A stretch of DNA of 45,514 nt from Sinomicrobium sp. (GCA_029266035.1 JAJUFH010000024.1:1-45514); one strand, 5' to 3'. Numbered from the stretch's first letter, positions 25,521-34,047 are shown. Translations and numbers: made by a program. The notes: generated by a model not told the origin, from the letters alone.

Positions 25521-27026
25521 CTATTCCACCAAGCCTTTTAACCTCATGTATTCCACTATGGTCTTAGCCATTTTTCCGGCGTATTTTTTACGGCCCTCAT
25601 CGCTTCTCACTTCTCTGTTGATCTCTACTTGAATACCGTGTACTTTCGGGTAGTCGGGGGTGGTATAGTGTTGGGTGATATAGCCTCTGCTCAAATATCG
25701 CTCTCCTTCTTTGGGGTGAGGATCTTGTTTACTGGGCACTGATCGCACACCGTTATTCTCTGCCAGTGTTCCAAAGGCATTTTCTCCGAAGAGCAATTCT
25801 TGCAACTTTTGTTCTTCACCAATTGGAATGAGATTCTGCACCGACGATTTTCTGGCCAATTCTTGTAGCTCGTTGCCTTTATAGGCCTCAGCTATTTTTT
25901 CTCCACCGATAAGGTATCCCAACTGAAGTCTTTCAATGCGAATAGCATGTCCGTGCATATCGAGCAGCAGGGCATTTTTGTGTTTTTTCAGAACTTCTTT
26001 AAGGGCGGTATCTACGTAGTTGTGATATTGTTGCCAGGCGGGTTTTGCCTCTTCATTGCCGCAGGTTCCGCGTTCTATAGCTCTGTTGAGGTCTACTTTT
26101 CTCCTCGAAAGATTACTCACCACTACATGAGGTTTAACACCGTATTCTTCCACCAGTATTTTTTGGATTTCACGGGTGAGCTCTATGGTATGAGTATCTC
26201 TCCCCAACACGGCTCCTTTGCAACTTCTATCCGGAATATCTAGGGGATTCATAGTTCCTCCGTGCGGAACACTGAGGACGAGAGGAGCATCTCCTACCAG
26301 GTATTCACTTTGATAATGCTTGTCGGCATAGGTGACATCCACCTGCCAGTCTTGTTGTGCGTTTGGACTTTTTTCGACAAAGCCGTCGCTCGCTGCAGTA
26401 GCGTTTTTGTCGTATTTTATATCGAAGGTTATACTTCCATCGGCACCAGGAGTGAGATTTCTTACCCTTATGGCTACAAATGTTTCCTGACCGAATAAAT
26501 GCAGGAGTATCACATCGCCTTCACTTATCTTTTGAAGGGCATCTGCGGGACCTTGCTCCGACACCTCATAGCCCACTTTCTCATATACCTTGTTTCGATA
26601 CTGTCCATAGGCTTTACTGATGTCAGAAAGCGAATTAAACCCCAAAAAAAGCTCGTGAGCATCGCCTATATTGATCATCTGCCCTTCCTGCCGATGGCTC
26701 CAGGCGTTAATTCTCTCCTGAGCGGATTTTGCATACCTCCGAATGGCACTACTTCCAGGCAAAAAGAAATTGGCCTTAGAGTTTTTGCCGTACACATACA
26801 TCAACTGTACATCCTCCGCATTGCGGGCAGCTTGAGCGTTCTGATATATTTCAGATGAAAATATATCGAGATAATTGCCGCGATCGGAAGATTGACCTCC
26901 CAACCAAATCGAGGCAGAAGACAGGGTTTGTTTCTTGTCTTTTTCTCCACCTCGCAATACATGGCAAGTTGCCGAAGTGCTCCACACTGCTATCAACAAT
27001 ACAGTAAACCTAAGCCTTAATTTCAT
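25521..27026 (-). CDS. Fusion of the locus repeat domain (N-terminal) with an FGase-like metallohydrolase (C-terminal)
   Basis: Protein of 501 residues from the ATG at 27026; an in-frame ATG at 27104 would put 26 extra residues before the signal peptide MKLRLRFTVLLIAVW. Residues about 38-210 are a divergent repeat domain (GGQSSDRGNYLDIF, QLMYVYGKNS, QGPADALQKISEGDVILLHL, GSITFDIKYDK). Residues about 225-500 are an FGase-like enzyme with the histidine of SVPHGG, TIELTREI, SRRKVDLNR, the histidine of LLLDMHGHA and the glutamate of GIQVEIN. This is direct physical evidence that the repeat domain works with FGase-like enzymes as it does with the serine hydrolases. A cysteine at 21 is not in a good lipobox. 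Confidence 0.85.
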   Translation of the reverse strand: MKLRLRFTVLLIAVWSTSATCHVLRGGEKDKKQTLSSASIWLGGQSSDRGNYLDIFSSEIYQNAQAARNAEDVQLMYVYGKNSKANFFLPGSSAIRRYAKSAQERINAWSHRQEGQMINIGDAHELFLGFNSLSDISKAYGQYRNKVYEKVGYEVSEQGPADALQKISEGDVILLHLFGQETFVAIRVRNLTPGADGSITFDIKYDKNATAASDGFVEKSPNAQQDWQVDVTYADKHYQSEYLVGDAPLVLSVPHGGTMNPLDIPDRSCKGAVLGRDTHTIELTREIQKILVEEYGVKPHVVVSNLSRRKVDLNRAIERGTCGNEEAKPAWQQYHNYVDTALKEVLKKHKNALLLDMHGHAIRIERLQLGYLIGGEKIAEAYKGNELQELARKSSVQNLIPIGEEQKLQELLFGENAFGTLAENNGVRSVPSKQDPHPKEGERYLSRGYITQHYTTPDYPKVHGIQVEINREVRSDEGRKKYAGKMAKTIVEYMRLKGLVE

Positions 27027-27145
27027 TTTTAGTTTGTTGTTTGTTGTTGTTAGGTAAAAGCCCAAGACATTGATAAAAACCAAATGTTTGGGATAAAGCG
27101 CCAAGGATTGCGCTGGTCAGAACCCTCTACCCTCGCTGCGCTTGG

Positions 27146-27171
27146 CACCTCCTTTCGTCTAAAGGGAGGTG
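27146..27171. repeat. Imperfect hairpin in the 199-base gap before the fusion gene
   Basis: CACCTCCTTT and AAAGGGAGGTG pair with one bulged G, followed by TTTTT on the plus strand only, the wrong side for terminating the minus-strand genes. The surrounding 27090-27180 looks like a dispersed intergenic repeat (the sequence CCCTCGCTGCGCTTGGCACC). The rest of the gap holds an A/C-rich leader for the fusion gene and no other gene. Confidence 0.4.
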
Positions 27172-27225
27172 TTTTTCACTTATTATTCAATACCTCAATA
27201 CTAAAATCTCAGTACTAATACCTCA

Positions 27226-28824
27226 TCACTCTCCACCCTGTCTCTTCAAGGCTTTACCGGCCAATACGCCTGTATAGCTACCATTTTCTATGGCGAGTTT
27301 TCCGTTTACCAATACGTACTTCATCCCTTTGGAATAGGCCGCGGGATCTTTAAAGGTAGATTCAGCTTTTAGCGTATTGGGGTCGAAAACGATAATATCG
27401 GCATAACGACCTTCTTCTATGAGCCCTCGGTCTTTGAGGTTAAATACTTCTGCGGTGAGTCCTGTAGCGCGGTGTATACCCCAAGCCATAGAAAACAACT
27501 TTTTCTCCAGCACGTATTCCTCCAATATGGTAGTAAAAGTAGCATAGGTTCTAGGATGGGCGCCACCACCGTCTGATCCTGTCATCACCCAGGGCTCTTT
27601 CATAAAGTTAGAGATGTCTTCTTCAGACATAGAAAATGAGATGGCGCTCAATCCGGGATACATAATGAGAAGACGTCTTACGGTCTCACCGTAATCGGTA
27701 TCCCATTCCTGACCGATATCGTAGAGCGACCTTCCGTTAAAATCTTCTAATCCTGCTACTCTTGAAGAAGAGATAATCACATTTTTACCTGATTCCGGGT
27801 CTCTTTTGTTCAGCTCGTCCATGATCTTTTGCGAGAGCTCCGGATCTTTCAATCGCTTCACCATAGCTTTCGTTCCTCCCGACTGTCCCCATCCGGGTAC
27901 TGTATTGGCGCGAAGGCTGGTCATGGAAGCTTCAAACGGATATTGATTGGCGGTAATATTCACCCCTTCTTTTCGAGCTTTTTCGATCAATTCGATCGCA
28001 TTGTCCGAATTACCCCAATTACTTTTTCCGGCCGATTTGATATGGGAAACATGTACCGGCATTCCGGCTTCCCTTCCAATTCTTATGGTTTCTTCAATAC
28101 TGTTGAGCAGCTTAGAGGTCTCCGATCTCATATGAGTGTCGTACATACTCCCTTTGTACTTTGCCGCTACCTTAGCCATCTCTATGACTTCTTCGGTTTC
28201 AGCATATCGCTGAGGAGCGTAGAGCAAGCCTGTAGAAAAACCTATGGCTCCTTCTTTCATTCCTTGGTCTACCAAGGCTCTCATCGCTTCCAGTTGTTCT
28301 TCGTTCGGATCTACATCCTTACTTCCCAGCACTGCCCTTCTTACAGACGACAGCCCTACATACAGGTAAAAGTTTGCTCCGAGGCCAATTTTTTCGTACT
28401 CTTTGAGCTTTTCGCCCACTTTATACGTACCAAAACCGTCGTTTCCAGCAAAGAGGGTAGTAACACCCTGATACAACCAGGGCAATACAGCATTGGTACG
28501 CGTTGCCGGGGTTACCGGTCCCATATTTTGCACCACCCATTTATCGGCATGAGTATGAGTATCGATAAATCCCGGAGCGAGGTACAGTCCTTCGGCATCC
28601 AAAACCTTTTTGGCCTTTACGGCATCGGAAGTTCCGATATAGCTAATTTTTTCACCGGTTACCCCAACATTGGTACGCACCGAGTCTTTTCCGGAACCGT
28701 CAAATACCCAGGCTCCTTTGATCAGCAGATCAACTTCTCCGGGCTGTTCCTGTGCTGTGACGGCCATAACCGTACACAGCGCAAGAAATAGCACCGGAAT
28801 ATATTGTTTTATCATTCCTTTCAT
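27226..28824 (-). CDS. N-acyl-D-amino-acid deacylase (D-aminoacylase family), secreted, copy 2
   Basis: Protein of 532 residues from the ATG at 28824; that start gives a normal signal peptide (ending near VTAQ) and clears the GGT stop codon by 10 bases, whereas an in-frame ATG at 28860 would overlap it. Family marks are IDTHTH (H90, H92), VSHIKSAGKSNWG, NQYPFEAS and GSDGGGAHPR. As in the 8726 copy, the usual metal-site cysteine of GNCG is aspartate (GNDG, D129). The pair probably acts on different N-acyl or gamma-linked D-residues. Immediate linkage to gamma-glutamyltransferase suggests consecutive steps in taking apart short D-glutamyl oligomers. Confidence 0.9.
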   Translation of the reverse strand: MKGMIKQYIPVLFLALCTVMAVTAQEQPGEVDLLIKGAWVFDGSGKDSVRTNVGVTGEKISYIGTSDAVKAKKVLDAEGLYLAPGFIDTHTHADKWVVQNMGPVTPATRTNAVLPWLYQGVTTLFAGNDGFGTYKVGEKLKEYEKIGLGANFYLYVGLSSVRRAVLGSKDVDPNEEQLEAMRALVDQGMKEGAIGFSTGLLYAPQRYAETEEVIEMAKVAAKYKGSMYDTHMRSETSKLLNSIEETIRIGREAGMPVHVSHIKSAGKSNWGNSDNAIELIEKARKEGVNITANQYPFEASMTSLRANTVPGWGQSGGTKAMVKRLKDPELSQKIMDELNKRDPESGKNVIISSSRVAGLEDFNGRSLYDIGQEWDTDYGETVRRLLIMYPGLSAISFSMSEEDISNFMKEPWVMTGSDGGGAHPRTYATFTTILEEYVLEKKLFSMAWGIHRATGLTAEVFNLKDRGLIEEGRYADIIVFDPNTLKAESTFKDPAAYSKGMKYVLVNGKLAIENGSYTGVLAGKALKRQGGE

Positions 28825-28834
28825 CCAATTGTTT

Positions 28835-30544
28835 TTAGTATCCTGCGGCACTGTCGTCACCTCTCTTATCGGCTACTCCTTCTATGCCATTTTCGGTAAT
28901 CTTGATCACTTCAGTTCTACCGATAGGTCTTCTTTCTTCAATGGTGTATCCCATAGCTTTCAAACTATCTCTTACCGCCATAGGGAAGTCTTTCTCTACA
29001 TAGATAAGATCTGGCTGCCACTGGTGGTGAAACTTAGGCGCGTTTACCGCCTGTTCTACAGGTAGGTCGAATTCTAAAATATTGACCAGTGTTTGGAACA
29101 CTGAAGTGATGATGGTAGACCCACCCGGTGTTCCCAACACCAAATAAGGCTTGTCGTCTTTCAGTACTACAGTAGGTGTCATTGCGCTCAGCATTCTTTT
29201 TGAAGGCTGAATCGAATTGGCCTCTGTACCGAGCAGTCCGAATTTGTTGGGCGCTCCCGGCTTGGCGCTAAAGTCGTCCATCTCGTTGTTCAGGAAAAAT
29301 CCGGCACCACCTACTACTACTCTACTTCCGTACACTCCATTGATGGTAGTGGTTAGCGATACGGCATTCCCCTCTGCATCGATTACAGAAAAGTGTGTAG
29401 TTTCTTCTTTTTCTACGGCAGCTTTAAGTCCGGGACCTACTTTATCACTCGGCGTAGGAACCCCCGGAGTAAAGTCGGCCATACGTGCTCTTACATAGGC
29501 GCTGTCTACCAACTCTGCTACGGGAACATCTACAAAGTCAGGATCTCCCATATACTCTGTACGGTCGGCAAAGGCACGTCTCTCTATTTCGGTCATCAGT
29601 TGTATTGCCTTAGCACTGTGAAAACCGTATTCACTAATCGGATAAGGCTCCAACATGGCGAGCATTTGCTGTTGCATAATTCCCCCACTTGAAGGAAGTC
29701 CCATCGAGATAATGGTGTAATCTTTGTATTTAAAGCTAACGGGGGTACGCTCTTGTGCCTCATATTGCTTGAGGTCTTCTTTAGAGATTATCCCTCCGCC
29801 TCTTTCCATTTCAGCTACGATCAAGTCAGCTGTTTCACCTTCGTAAAAACCGGCTTGACCATTCTCTACAATGCGCTTCATGGTCTCTGCCAAATCTTTT
29901 TGCACCAGTATATCGCCAGCTTTCCACTCTCCTTCTTTTTGGAAGGCGGTAGGCTGAGTGTTGTATTTTGCAAAATCATCGGCATAGTTATTCAACGCTC
30001 GAGCTTCTCTTTCGGTAATAGCAAATCCTCGTTCGGCAAGAGCTATTGCCGGGCGGATAAGCTGCTCCATAGGTAGTTTTCCAAATTTGCGGTGTGCCAA
30101 GAAGGTACCTGCTACCGTCCCTGGAACCCCAGCTGCGAGGTGACCGTTTCTACTCCAGTCGGGCACGGCATTGCCCAGACTGTCTAGGTACATATCTTTA
30201 TGCGCTTTTAAAGGCGCTTTTTCCCTGAAATCTATGCTGTAATTTTCCCCTTGTTTGGTGTGAAAGACCATAAAGCCTCCTCCACCGAGGTTTCCTGCAT
30301 TGGGATACACCACTGCGAGTGCATATTGAACGGCAATAGCAGCATCTACCGCATTTCCTCCCTGTTGGAGTATATCTCTTCCCACCTCACTAGCCAGCGG
30401 GTGAGCACTCACCACAGCACCGTTGTCGGCTTCGATTTTTTTAGTAATGGCATATCCTTCAAAAGGTGATGTTTCAGCCTGTTTGCTTTCTTTACACGAA
30501 TTCAGTAAAAAAAGAATAGATACAGAAAACAGTATTTTTTTCAT
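28835..30544 (-). CDS. ggt: Gamma-glutamyltransferase / gamma-glutamyl hydrolase, lipoprotein
   Basis: Ntn-fold enzyme of 569 residues that removes terminal gamma-glutamyl groups by hydrolysis or transfer. MKKILFSVSILFLLNSC is a lipoprotein signal with C17 lipidated. The proenzyme should self-cleave before T382 in ETTHFSVIDAEGN. Substrate-loop motifs are present (GNLGGGGFMVF, LPSSGG, NEMDDFS, GTPGGSTI). The lid-loop region seen in the E. coli enzyme is kept (PGAPNKFGLLGT), unlike the Bacillus enzymes known to nibble poly-gamma-glutamate, so it probably favours short oligomers. Glutathione use is the usual alternative role. It is the first gene after a strong terminator, so its level may be lower than that of the SusCD end. 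Confidence 0.94.
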   Translation of the reverse strand: MKKILFSVSILFLLNSCKESKQAETSPFEGYAITKKIEADNGAVVSAHPLASEVGRDILQQGGNAVDAAIAVQYALAVVYPNAGNLGGGGFMVFHTKQGENYSIDFREKAPLKAHKDMYLDSLGNAVPDWSRNGHLAAGVPGTVAGTFLAHRKFGKLPMEQLIRPAIALAERGFAITEREARALNNYADDFAKYNTQPTAFQKEGEWKAGDILVQKDLAETMKRIVENGQAGFYEGETADLIVAEMERGGGIISKEDLKQYEAQERTPVSFKYKDYTIISMGLPSSGGIMQQQMLAMLEPYPISEYGFHSAKAIQLMTEIERRAFADRTEYMGDPDFVDVPVAELVDSAYVRARMADFTPGVPTPSDKVGPGLKAAVEKEETTHFSVIDAEGNAVSLTTTINGVYGSRVVVGGAGFFLNNEMDDFSAKPGAPNKFGLLGTEANSIQPSKRMLSAMTPTVVLKDDKPYLVLGTPGGSTIITSVFQTLVNILEFDLPVEQAVNAPKFHHQWQPDLIYVEKDFPMAVRDSLKAMGYTIEERRPIGRTEVIKITENGIEGVADKRGDDSAAGY

Positions 30545-30589
30545 AGCAGTTTTTTGTAATAGGGTATTTTAAAAATCAGTTTTATAATC

Positions 30590-30629
30590 AAAAAAAACGA
30601 CCTCGGCTGTATGTCTCAGGCCGAGGTCG
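30590..30629 (-). terminator. Strong intrinsic terminator between an FGase-like lipoprotein gene and ggt
   Basis: Perfect GC-rich arms CGACCTCGGC (30598-30607) and GCCGAGGTCG (30620-30629) with a 12-base loop; on the minus strand the stem is followed directly by eight T residues. It lies 11 bases after the stop codon of the 30641 gene. It should split the array into a SusCD/binding-protein/FGase unit upstream and the GGT-to-symporter unit downstream. Confidence 0.88.
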
Positions 30630-30640
30630 CCAATAATGTT

Positions 30641-31633
30641 TTACGGATAGAAGGCCTCGACAAACTCAAAGTAAGACTCGCAGAAGGCCTTAGCTGTCGC
30701 TGCTCGACTTTCATCGCTATTTCGGAAATTTATTGTAGATTCTATCTGCCAACCGGATACATCAGGATAGTTTGCATTGGTATACTCCCTGCTGATATAG
30801 CCACCGGTAAAATAGGGTTCTCCGGCAGCGGCATAAGGGTCTTGCTTGCTCGGCACCGAAGCCATCCCCTTATCGCCCATTATAGTTCCGAAGGCATTGT
30901 CGCCCATAAGGAGATCATGTATGTTGTAGTCTATGTCGTCTATCAGGTTTTTTAGACTTGATCTATTGGCGTTCAGGTTTAAATTTTTTCCCTCATAAAC
31001 CTCTTGCAACTGTGCGGTGGTAAGGGCATACCCTATTTCCAGTCTGTGTTTGGTATGCGCAGTAGCGTGTAAGTCTACTAATAGAGTTCTACCATAGTTT
31101 TTAGAAGCAAGCTTTACCGAGGTATCTAAGAAATTGTGGTAATCTTCATAAACCTTGTTTCCAGCGGCGTTATTACAAGTAGCCTCTGGGAGATCTCTGT
31201 TGAAGTCTACCTTAGTACGGCGGAGATGGGAGAAAACAATATAAGGGGTTTTGCCGTATTTCTCTTTCATCTCCTTTTGTATAGCTCTGGCGAGCTCAAT
31301 AGTATAAGTGTCTTTTACAGTAGTAATCCCTGAACAAGATCTGTCGGGAATTTCAGTAGGTTCGATACCTCCACCGTGAGGTACGCTAAGCACCAAAGGC
31401 ATATCACCTACCACACATTCCACCCAATTATTTTCGTCAAAGAAAACGTCACCTACCTTCCAATCGGGCAGGGGTTCTTCGTCTTCAGGGTCAGTTTCAT
31501 CATCATCACCTGGATCGGTAGGATTTACAATATAACCATCGTCGTCGGTTGTTTCTGCAGGGCCGTCGTCACTACCACAACTGTAGAAGCAAAAAACCCC
31601 AAATAACAGAAGGTATAAACTTTTAATTTTCAC
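30641..31633 (-). CDS. FGase-like metallohydrolase, probable surface lipoprotein
   Basis: Protein of 330 residues. MKIKSLYLLLFGVFCFYSC is a lipoprotein signal with C19 lipidated, followed by a long acidic linker (SDDGPAE, then a D/E/T-rich run to about residue 54). Acidic residues right after the cysteine are typical of Bacteroidota surface-exported lipoproteins. The enzyme domain keeps the expected residues: histidine of SVPHGG, DTYTIELARAI, RRTKVDFNR, histidine of LLVDLHATAH and glutamate of GWQIEST. It may be the surface endo-acting enzyme that cuts polymer before SusCD import, by analogy with surface glycanases of polysaccharide loci. That role is inference. Confidence 0.84.
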   Translation of the reverse strand: MKIKSLYLLLFGVFCFYSCGSDDGPAETTDDDGYIVNPTDPGDDDETDPEDEEPLPDWKVGDVFFDENNWVECVVGDMPLVLSVPHGGGIEPTEIPDRSCSGITTVKDTYTIELARAIQKEMKEKYGKTPYIVFSHLRRTKVDFNRDLPEATCNNAAGNKVYEDYHNFLDTSVKLASKNYGRTLLVDLHATAHTKHRLEIGYALTTAQLQEVYEGKNLNLNANRSSLKNLIDDIDYNIHDLLMGDNAFGTIMGDKGMASVPSKQDPYAAAGEPYFTGGYISREYTNANYPDVSGWQIESTINFRNSDESRAATAKAFCESYFEFVEAFYP

Positions 31634-31718
31634 GTTTAACTTTTTTAATTTATAACTCTATTTACTCTTTTTAATTCATTGTTAATTATACTTTTCGACA
31701 GTACAACTCAAACCTGAG

Positions 31719-31851
31719 ATTCCTTCCTTCCTCCTACGGCGGACAGGCTCTATCGTCGGAATGACATTACGACTCTACAGTACTATCAAGAAGAGATTCC
31801 TCCTACCGTCGGAATGACAAGTTTGTCATTCAGAGCGTAGCGAGGAATCTC
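31719..31851. repeat. Two adjacent copies of a dispersed palindromic intergenic repeat
   Basis: The gap 31634-31881 contains GAGATTCCTTCC to CGTCGGAATGACA (about 31719-31766) and a fuller copy (31793-31851). In the fuller copy GAGATTCCTC and CGGAATGACAA pair with TTGTCATTC and GAGGAATCTC across a short loop, giving arms of about 28 bases with a mismatched middle. It looks like a REP-type element common in Flavobacteriia. The rest of the gap is AT-rich leader for the 30641 gene. Confidence 0.7.
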
Positions 31852-31881
31852 CCCTTAGATCAAAAAATCCCTCGCCAGCAA

Positions 31882-32823
31882 TTATTGCTGTATAGCTCCG
31901 GGATAGAAGGCGTCGTAAAATTCAAAGAACGACTCACAAAAAGCCTGAGCTGTAGTCAATCGTTCAGCATCGGTATCGTTGCTGGCTCTATGAAAGAATC
32001 CCATTACACCCGATACGTGAGGGTATTCAGGTACCGCATATCTATTCAAGGTAGTAGTACTAGTGGTATAAGACTGTCCTAAAGTAGGATACTGATCTTG
32101 CTTGCTAGGTACAGAGGCAATCTCTCTATCGGCCATAAGAGTACCGAAGGCATTATCGCCGATTACTACATCCTGAATATCAAACTTTCCTTCGTTATCC
32201 TCCAAGAGGTTAATCATACTAGACAATGGTGCTATATCTTCCAGTTCGTGCCCTGTAGAAATCTTACCGATCTGGTTTCTGGTCACGCTATACGCCAATT
32301 CCAGTCTTCCGGTTACTCGAGCATGGGTGAGCACATCGATAAAAAATGCACTTCCAAAGTCTCTTACTGCCATTTTCAGGGAGGTGTCTATAAAATCGTG
32401 ATATGCCTCATAAGCCGGAATCACCTCTGGATTGTAACAAGTACCCTGATCGATTTCGCGGTTTACGTCCAACTTGGTACGTTTCAAGTGATTGATCACT
32501 ACAAAAGGAGTTTTTCCGTAGGTATCTTTCATTTCCTGCTGAATAGCTCTTGCAATTTCCAAACTCTGAGGATAAGCTGCCGTGCTTATACTCGGACAAT
32601 CCCTATCCGGAACTTCTTCGGGTTCAAGGCTCCCTCCTGCAGGTACGGTAATCACGAGCGGAATATCGCCCACAACGAGCTCTACATACTCATTTTCGCT
32701 ATAAACTACATCCCCGGCCTTCCAGTCGGGCAGTGTAATATTATCTCCGGAGTTGTCGTCGTCACTACAGCTATACGTAAACAGTACTCCAAATAATACG
32801 ATTAATGTGGTTCTTATTTTCAT
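31882..32823 (-). CDS. Catalytically degenerate FGase-like surface lipoprotein (probable pseudoenzyme)
   Basis: Protein of 313 residues with a lipoprotein signal (C19 in LFTYSC) and SDDD directly after the cysteine, a surface-export type signal. It aligns end to end with the 30641 protein, but core residues are replaced. The histidine of VPHGG is alanine (VPAGG, A62), the histidine of VDLHATAH is leucine (IDVLTHAR, L165), and the glutamate of GWQIEST falls on FF in GVMGFFH. The pocket segment KRTKLDVNRE is kept, as is the whole frame without a stop, so this is not a decaying gene. A non-catalytic substrate-binding protein at the cell surface is the likeliest role. Confidence 0.83.
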   Translation of the reverse strand: MKIRTTLIVLFGVLFTYSCSDDDNSGDNITLPDWKAGDVVYSENEYVELVVGDIPLVITVPAGGSLEPEEVPDRDCPSISTAAYPQSLEIARAIQQEMKDTYGKTPFVVINHLKRTKLDVNREIDQGTCYNPEVIPAYEAYHDFIDTSLKMAVRDFGSAFFIDVLTHARVTGRLELAYSVTRNQIGKISTGHELEDIAPLSSMINLLEDNEGKFDIQDVVIGDNAFGTLMADREIASVPSKQDQYPTLGQSYTTSTTTLNRYAVPEYPHVSGVMGFFHRASNDTDAERLTTAQAFCESFFEFYDAFYPGAIQQ

Positions 32824-32845
32824 GTGTTTATTTTTTGATTGGTTT

Positions 32846-33805
32846 TTATAACGCTAATTTGCTAATGTACTCCATATAAGAGGCTGCGAAGGCTTCGCCA
32901 AACCGCACCCGGCTGGCATCGCTATTTCTCACTCCTTTGTAGTTACACTCTATCTGCCATCCGAACACCTTAGGATATTCGGAAGAGGTATACATTCGGG
33001 TATTATCACCTCCGGAAAAGAACTTTTCTCCTTCAACGGGATGAGGATCCTGCATGGCTGGTGTGGCTGCTATACCCCTATTTTGCATCAGCGTACCGAA
33101 AGCATCTGCCCCGAACAACAAGCTGTGAAAATCGGTTCCTTTTTCAGACACCAAATTTCGCAGAGAAGATTTCTGAGTCAACTTTTTCAAACCGTCTTTT
33201 TTATAGGCTTTCTCCAGTTCTTCACTAGTCATATTATACCCGATTTCGAGACGTTGATTTTTATGTCCGTGCCCGTGAAGGTCGATATAAAGTACCCATT
33301 CAGAATCTTTTTGGGCGTATTTTATCGCCCGGTCTACCGCATTGTGAAAGTTATTCCACGCCTGTATGCCCAAGGCATTGCCACAAGTGGCTAAGTCGAC
33401 CTCTCTGTTCTGATCTACTTTTCGACGCGAAAGACGAGATATAACGATATAAGGCGTTTTGTTGTAGCGCTCGCGAAACACTTGTTGTACAGCCCTAGCT
33501 GTAGCTATAGTATTGGCATCGCTCACCGTTACCACACGTCCTTTGTCGCTGCATTCCCGATCGGGAATGTTTTCGTCTTCAAAGTAACCTCCGTGAGGAA
33601 CGCTTATCACCAGGGGCATATCGCCTACGATAACTTCAGTCCATTTTTGAGTGTCAAAAAGCACTTCTCCCGCTTTCCAGTCTGTAGCCTCGATGGTTCG
33701 CTCTTGAGCAAATACTGTATTTACGGCAAGCAGTACAAACAACAATAGTGTAGTAGGGAGCGATTTTAACCCATGTCCTCTGCGATATGACAGCTTATAG
33801 CTCAT
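32846..33805 (-). CDS. FGase-like metallohydrolase, secreted
   Basis: Protein of 319 residues from the ATG at 33805; the open frame extends to 33952, but that part crosses into a foldback repeat and would bury the signal peptide (hydrophobic run ending AVNTVFAQ). Active residues are present: histidine of SVPHGG, ANTIATARAVQ (no glutamate at the usual TVE position), SRRKVDQNRE, histidine of YIDLHGHGH and glutamate of GWQIECN. It is closest in sequence to the module FGase-like proteins (HGHGHKNQRLEIGYN). It starts the three-gene FGase row (32846, 31882, 30641), which follows the repeat-domain protein gene at 34064. Confidence 0.82.
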   Translation of the reverse strand: MSYKLSYRRGHGLKSLPTTLLLFVLLAVNTVFAQERTIEATDWKAGEVLFDTQKWTEVIVGDMPLVISVPHGGYFEDENIPDRECSDKGRVVTVSDANTIATARAVQQVFRERYNKTPYIVISRLSRRKVDQNREVDLATCGNALGIQAWNNFHNAVDRAIKYAQKDSEWVLYIDLHGHGHKNQRLEIGYNMTSEELEKAYKKDGLKKLTQKSSLRNLVSEKGTDFHSLLFGADAFGTLMQNRGIAATPAMQDPHPVEGEKFFSGGDNTRMYTSSEYPKVFGWQIECNYKGVRNSDASRVRFGEAFAASYMEYISKLAL

Positions 33806-33866
33806 TAGTAAAAATGTTTTATACAATCTGGTATTATTATTTCTGTTGATCACCGTTGGTTTTATC

Positions 33867-34047
33867 AAAAAGCGGTTATAAGTTCTTTTGGTTGGCGTTT
33901 GCTCGAGCCGGGGCTTCGATACACTCCCGATGAATCGGGAGCACTCAGCCACCTTCGCTTTGGCTTTTCGGTTTCAATCCGAAAAAGACGCCCCTGAGGT
34001 GGCTGAGTTCCGGAGCGAAAAGAACTTACAACCTCAAAACGCTTTTT
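33867..34047. repeat. Foldback (MITE-like) element of about 181 bp
   Basis: The ends AAAAAGCG (33867-33874) and CGCTTTTT (34040-34047) are inverted. Further in, TAAGTTCTTTT near 33878-33888 pairs with AAAAGAACTTA near 34018-34028. Inner hairpins are CTCCCGAT/ATCGGGAG near 33928-33946, CTCAGCCACCT/AGGTGGCTGAG across 33945-34008 and TTTTCGG/CCGAAAA near 33966-33987. A short frame across it is an artefact of the repeat. No transposase is present. It separates the 34064 and 32846 genes. Confidence 0.7.

Noticed and set aside
27146-27171. An intrinsic terminator for the D-aminoacylase transcript
   Set aside because: The T-run is on the plus-strand side, so it cannot serve the minus-strand genes; it looks like part of a dispersed repeat.
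27829-28791. A 320-residue open frame on the plus strand
   Set aside because: It is a shadow of the D-aminoacylase gene 27226-28824, with arginine/serine/histidine-rich low-quality protein sequence.
8726-28824. A cyanophycin-degradation locus
   Set aside because: No cyanophycinase-type S51 peptidase, isoaspartyl dipeptidase or arginine-handling gene is present.
32098-32796. A 232-residue open frame on the plus strand
   Set aside because: It is opposite the pseudoenzyme gene, whose paralogues, lipobox and domain conservation identify the true frame.
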